DNA from: Streptomyces sp. NRRL F-525
GTDB lineage: Bacteria > Actinomycetota > Actinomycetes > Streptomycetales > Streptomycetaceae
Assembly: GCF_000716605.1 (NCBI RefSeq)
Contig: NZ_JNXE01000052.1
Coordinates: 1 to 53,539, forward strand
DNA length: 53,539 bases
Reading direction: 5' to 3'
This document shows positions 52,122 to 53,539 of this stretch, piece after piece. The first letter of the stretch is position 1; each line of letters opens with the position of its first letter. Both the position numbers and the translations under genes were made by a program. The notes under the pieces were generated by a model, which saw only the letters and a list, made by a program, of their open reading frames with translations, made no database searches and was not told the origin of the DNA.

Positions 52122-53129
52122 ATGGACCTCGACGTCTTCGTCTCGGCCCACCGCGCCGAGTGGGACCGCCTCGACGCGCTGCTCCGCCGCCAACGGCGAC
52201 TCAACGGCGCGGAGGCCGACGAACTGGTCGCTCTGTACCAGCGCACGGCCACCCATCTCTCCCTGATCCAGTCCAGCGCCCCGGACCCTCAACTCACCGG
52301 TCGGCTCAGCCAACTCGTGGCACGCGCGCGTAGTGCGGTGACAGGAACCCGTCGTGCCTCCTGGCGCGATGTCACGCGCTTCCTGGGGCACAGTTTTCCG
52401 GCCGCCGTCTACAGAGCACGTCACTGGTGGGTCCCCACCGCGTTGCTGTCGACGGTGGTCGCGATCCTCCTGGGGTGGTGGATAGGCACCCATCCCGAAG
52501 TGCAGTCCTCGATCGCGGCCCCGAGCCAACTGCGCGAACTGACCCGCCCCGGTGGCGAGTACGAGACCTACTACTCCAGCCATCCGGCGGCGGCCTTCGC
52601 GGCGCAGGTCTGGACGAACAACGCCAAGGCCGCCGCGATGTGCCTGGTCCTGGGCGTCTTCCTGGGCCTGCCGGTTCTCTGGATCCTCTTCGAGAACATG
52701 CTCAACCTGGGCGTGGGCATCGGCCTGATGTCGTCGGCGGGTCGGCTCGACACGTTCCTCGGCCTGATCCTCCCGCACGGCCTGCTCGAACTCACGGCGG
52801 TCTTCGTCGCGGCCGGCACGGGGATGCGCCTCGGCTGGACCCTCATCGACCCCGGCCCACGCTCACGCCGCACAGCCCTGGCCGAAGAAGGCCGAGCAGC
52901 CGTGGGCATGGCCATCGGCCTGGCCCTGGTCCTGTTCGTCTCCGGCGCCATCGAAGGCTTCGTCACCCCGTCAGGCCTCCCTACTTGGGCCCGCATCGGC
53001 ATCGGCATCGTCGCCGAAGGGGCCTTCCTGACGTACGTCTACGTCCTGGGCGGTCGTGCCGTTCGCGCCGGTGAGACGGGCGACGTCGAGGCGGCCGAAC
53101 GCAGCTCCTCCGTCCCCACCGCGGCCTGA
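52122..53129 (+). CDS. Stage II sporulation protein M family membrane protein
   Basis: This 335-residue protein has a helical N-terminus (about 1-100: VFVSAHRAEWDRLDALLRR) and then five or so transmembrane helices with the SpoIIM/DUF95 signature around NNAKAAAMCLVLGVFLGLPVLW and LPHGLLELTAVFVAAGTGMRLG. In Bacillus SpoIIM recruits peptidoglycan hydrolases during engulfment. In actinobacteria the homologue sits beside RDD, and its role is not established. The ATG at 52122 has GAGGAG at 11 nt; an upstream ATG at 52095 has none. Confidence 0.87.
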   Translation: MDLDVFVSAHRAEWDRLDALLRRQRRLNGAEADELVALYQRTATHLSLIQSSAPDPQLTGRLSQLVARARSAVTGTRRASWRDVTRFLGHSFPAAVYRARHWWVPTALLSTVVAILLGWWIGTHPEVQSSIAAPSQLRELTRPGGEYETYYSSHPAAAFAAQVWTNNAKAAAMCLVLGVFLGLPVLWILFENMLNLGVGIGLMSSAGRLDTFLGLILPHGLLELTAVFVAAGTGMRLGWTLIDPGPRSRRTALAEEGRAAVGMAIGLALVLFVSGAIEGFVTPSGLPTWARIGIGIVAEGAFLTYVYVLGGRAVRAGETGDVEAAERSSSVPTAA

Positions 53130-53182
53130 TGTGCGGGCACTCCCGCTGAACTGCTAGTCTCCTCTTCGCCCCACAGGAGCCG

Positions 53183-53452
53183 TTGACACGGACCAGTCGG
53201 GGAGGTAGATTCGAACAGTTGCCTAGAACTGGATCTGATCCGGTCGGCGACAGTGAGTGTCTGTCTGCTTCTAGAAGCGTCGATGGAAACCTCGATTTCA
53301 AAGAAGCCACACTCCCGATGAACTCGGAAAAGAGCGGCCGGTAAGTCCGGCCCCGAACTTCTGATAAAGTCGGAACCGCCGGAAAGGGAAACGCGGAAGC
53401 GGAAACCTGGAAAGCACCGAGGAAATCGGAACCGGAAACGGTCTGATAGAGT
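53183..53452 (+). promoter_or_regulatory. Ribosomal RNA promoter region
   Basis: A strong promoter TTGACA (53183-53188), 17-bp spacer, TAGATT (53206-53211) starts the leader. Two further -10-like hexamers in a repeated CTGATARAGTC context lie at 53365-53370 (TAAAGT) and 53447-53452 (TAGAGT). This is the tandem-promoter layout known from Streptomyces rrn operons. The leader between contains GGAAA-rich repeats and, just before the 16S start, a short CCCG/CGGG stem. Confidence 0.82.
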
Positions 53453-53504
53453 CTCCGCCTGACTGTTCCGCTCTCGTGTGTGTGGTCCCGATTACGGGAA
53501 AACA

Positions 53505-53539
53505 TTCACGGAGAGTTTGATCCTGGCTCAGGACGAACG
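53505..53539 (+). rRNA. 16S ribosomal RNA, 5' end only
   Basis: The window ends inside the 16S gene. The universal start AGAGTTTGATCCTGGCTCAG is at 53513-53532, preceded by TTCACGG. The exact mature 5' end is within a few bases of 53505. The rest of the rrn operon lies beyond the window. Confidence 0.95.

Overview
The window is a high-GC actinobacterial chromosome segment, almost certainly Streptomyces. The evidence is strong G/C third-position bias, many GTG starts, GTGA/ATGA stop-start overlaps, a complete 87-residue WhiB, five LytR-CpsA-Psr (LCP) proteins and the 5' end of a 16S rRNA gene at the right edge. I found no phage, insertion sequence, CRISPR array or tRNA. The segment looks like stable core chromosome, and its interest lies in intergenic elements and in degenerate paralogues.

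Layout. 1-5.3 kb: repeat-rich intergenic DNA, a POT peptide transporter, a two-component pair and a GtrA-type membrane protein. 5.3-9.5 kb: purK-purE-dipeptidase in overlapping order, then a second dipeptidase-like gene that has lost every catalytic residue. 9.5-14.5 kb: twin VOC proteins divergent from a CGNR zinc-finger regulator with a near-perfect operator between them, UDP-glucose dehydrogenase, an acyl-CoA dehydrogenase and a methyltransferase with an internal deletion. 14.5-24 kb: five LCP genes on the minus strand, interrupted by a thioesterase and a GT2 glycosyltransferase on the plus strand. 24-28.7 kb: a TIGR03089-type protein, a secreted amidase, a GDP-mannose pyrophosphorylase and a DNA glycosylase. 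28.8-32.3 kb: a minus-strand run of a polycysteine leader ORF, cysteine dioxygenase, fbiA and fbiB. 32.3-45 kb: whiB, a giant glycosyltransferase, a DUF5719-like protein, a zincin-like protein, DUF3499, phosphomannomutase, Trm112-like, SIS isomerase, mannose-6-phosphate isomerase and a CDF transporter. 45-53.5 kb: an unusual signal peptidase, a fructose PTS permease, S-adenosylhomocysteinase, a hypothetical protein, RDD and SpoIIM-family membrane proteins, then the rrn promoter region and 16S.

How the genes fit together. manA, manB and manC together make GDP-mannose. With the two glycosyltransferases, the LCP ligases, UDP-glucose dehydrogenase, the amidase and WhiB they form a cell-envelope and morphogenesis neighbourhood. 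From memory, its gene content parallels the Mycobacterium tuberculosis region Rv3248c-Rv3277 (sahH, manA, manB, whiB2, fbiAB, manC, LCP, fadE25, purEK, GtrA).

The most interesting signals are: (1) a short ORF ending in CSCCCCSGC, apparently leaderless, upstream of cysteine dioxygenase and fbiAB; (2) five GTTCAACGATCC repeats at an exact 32-bp period upstream of phosphomannomutase; (3) the dipeptidase pseudoenzyme; (4) a signal peptidase with Gln in place of the catalytic Lys.
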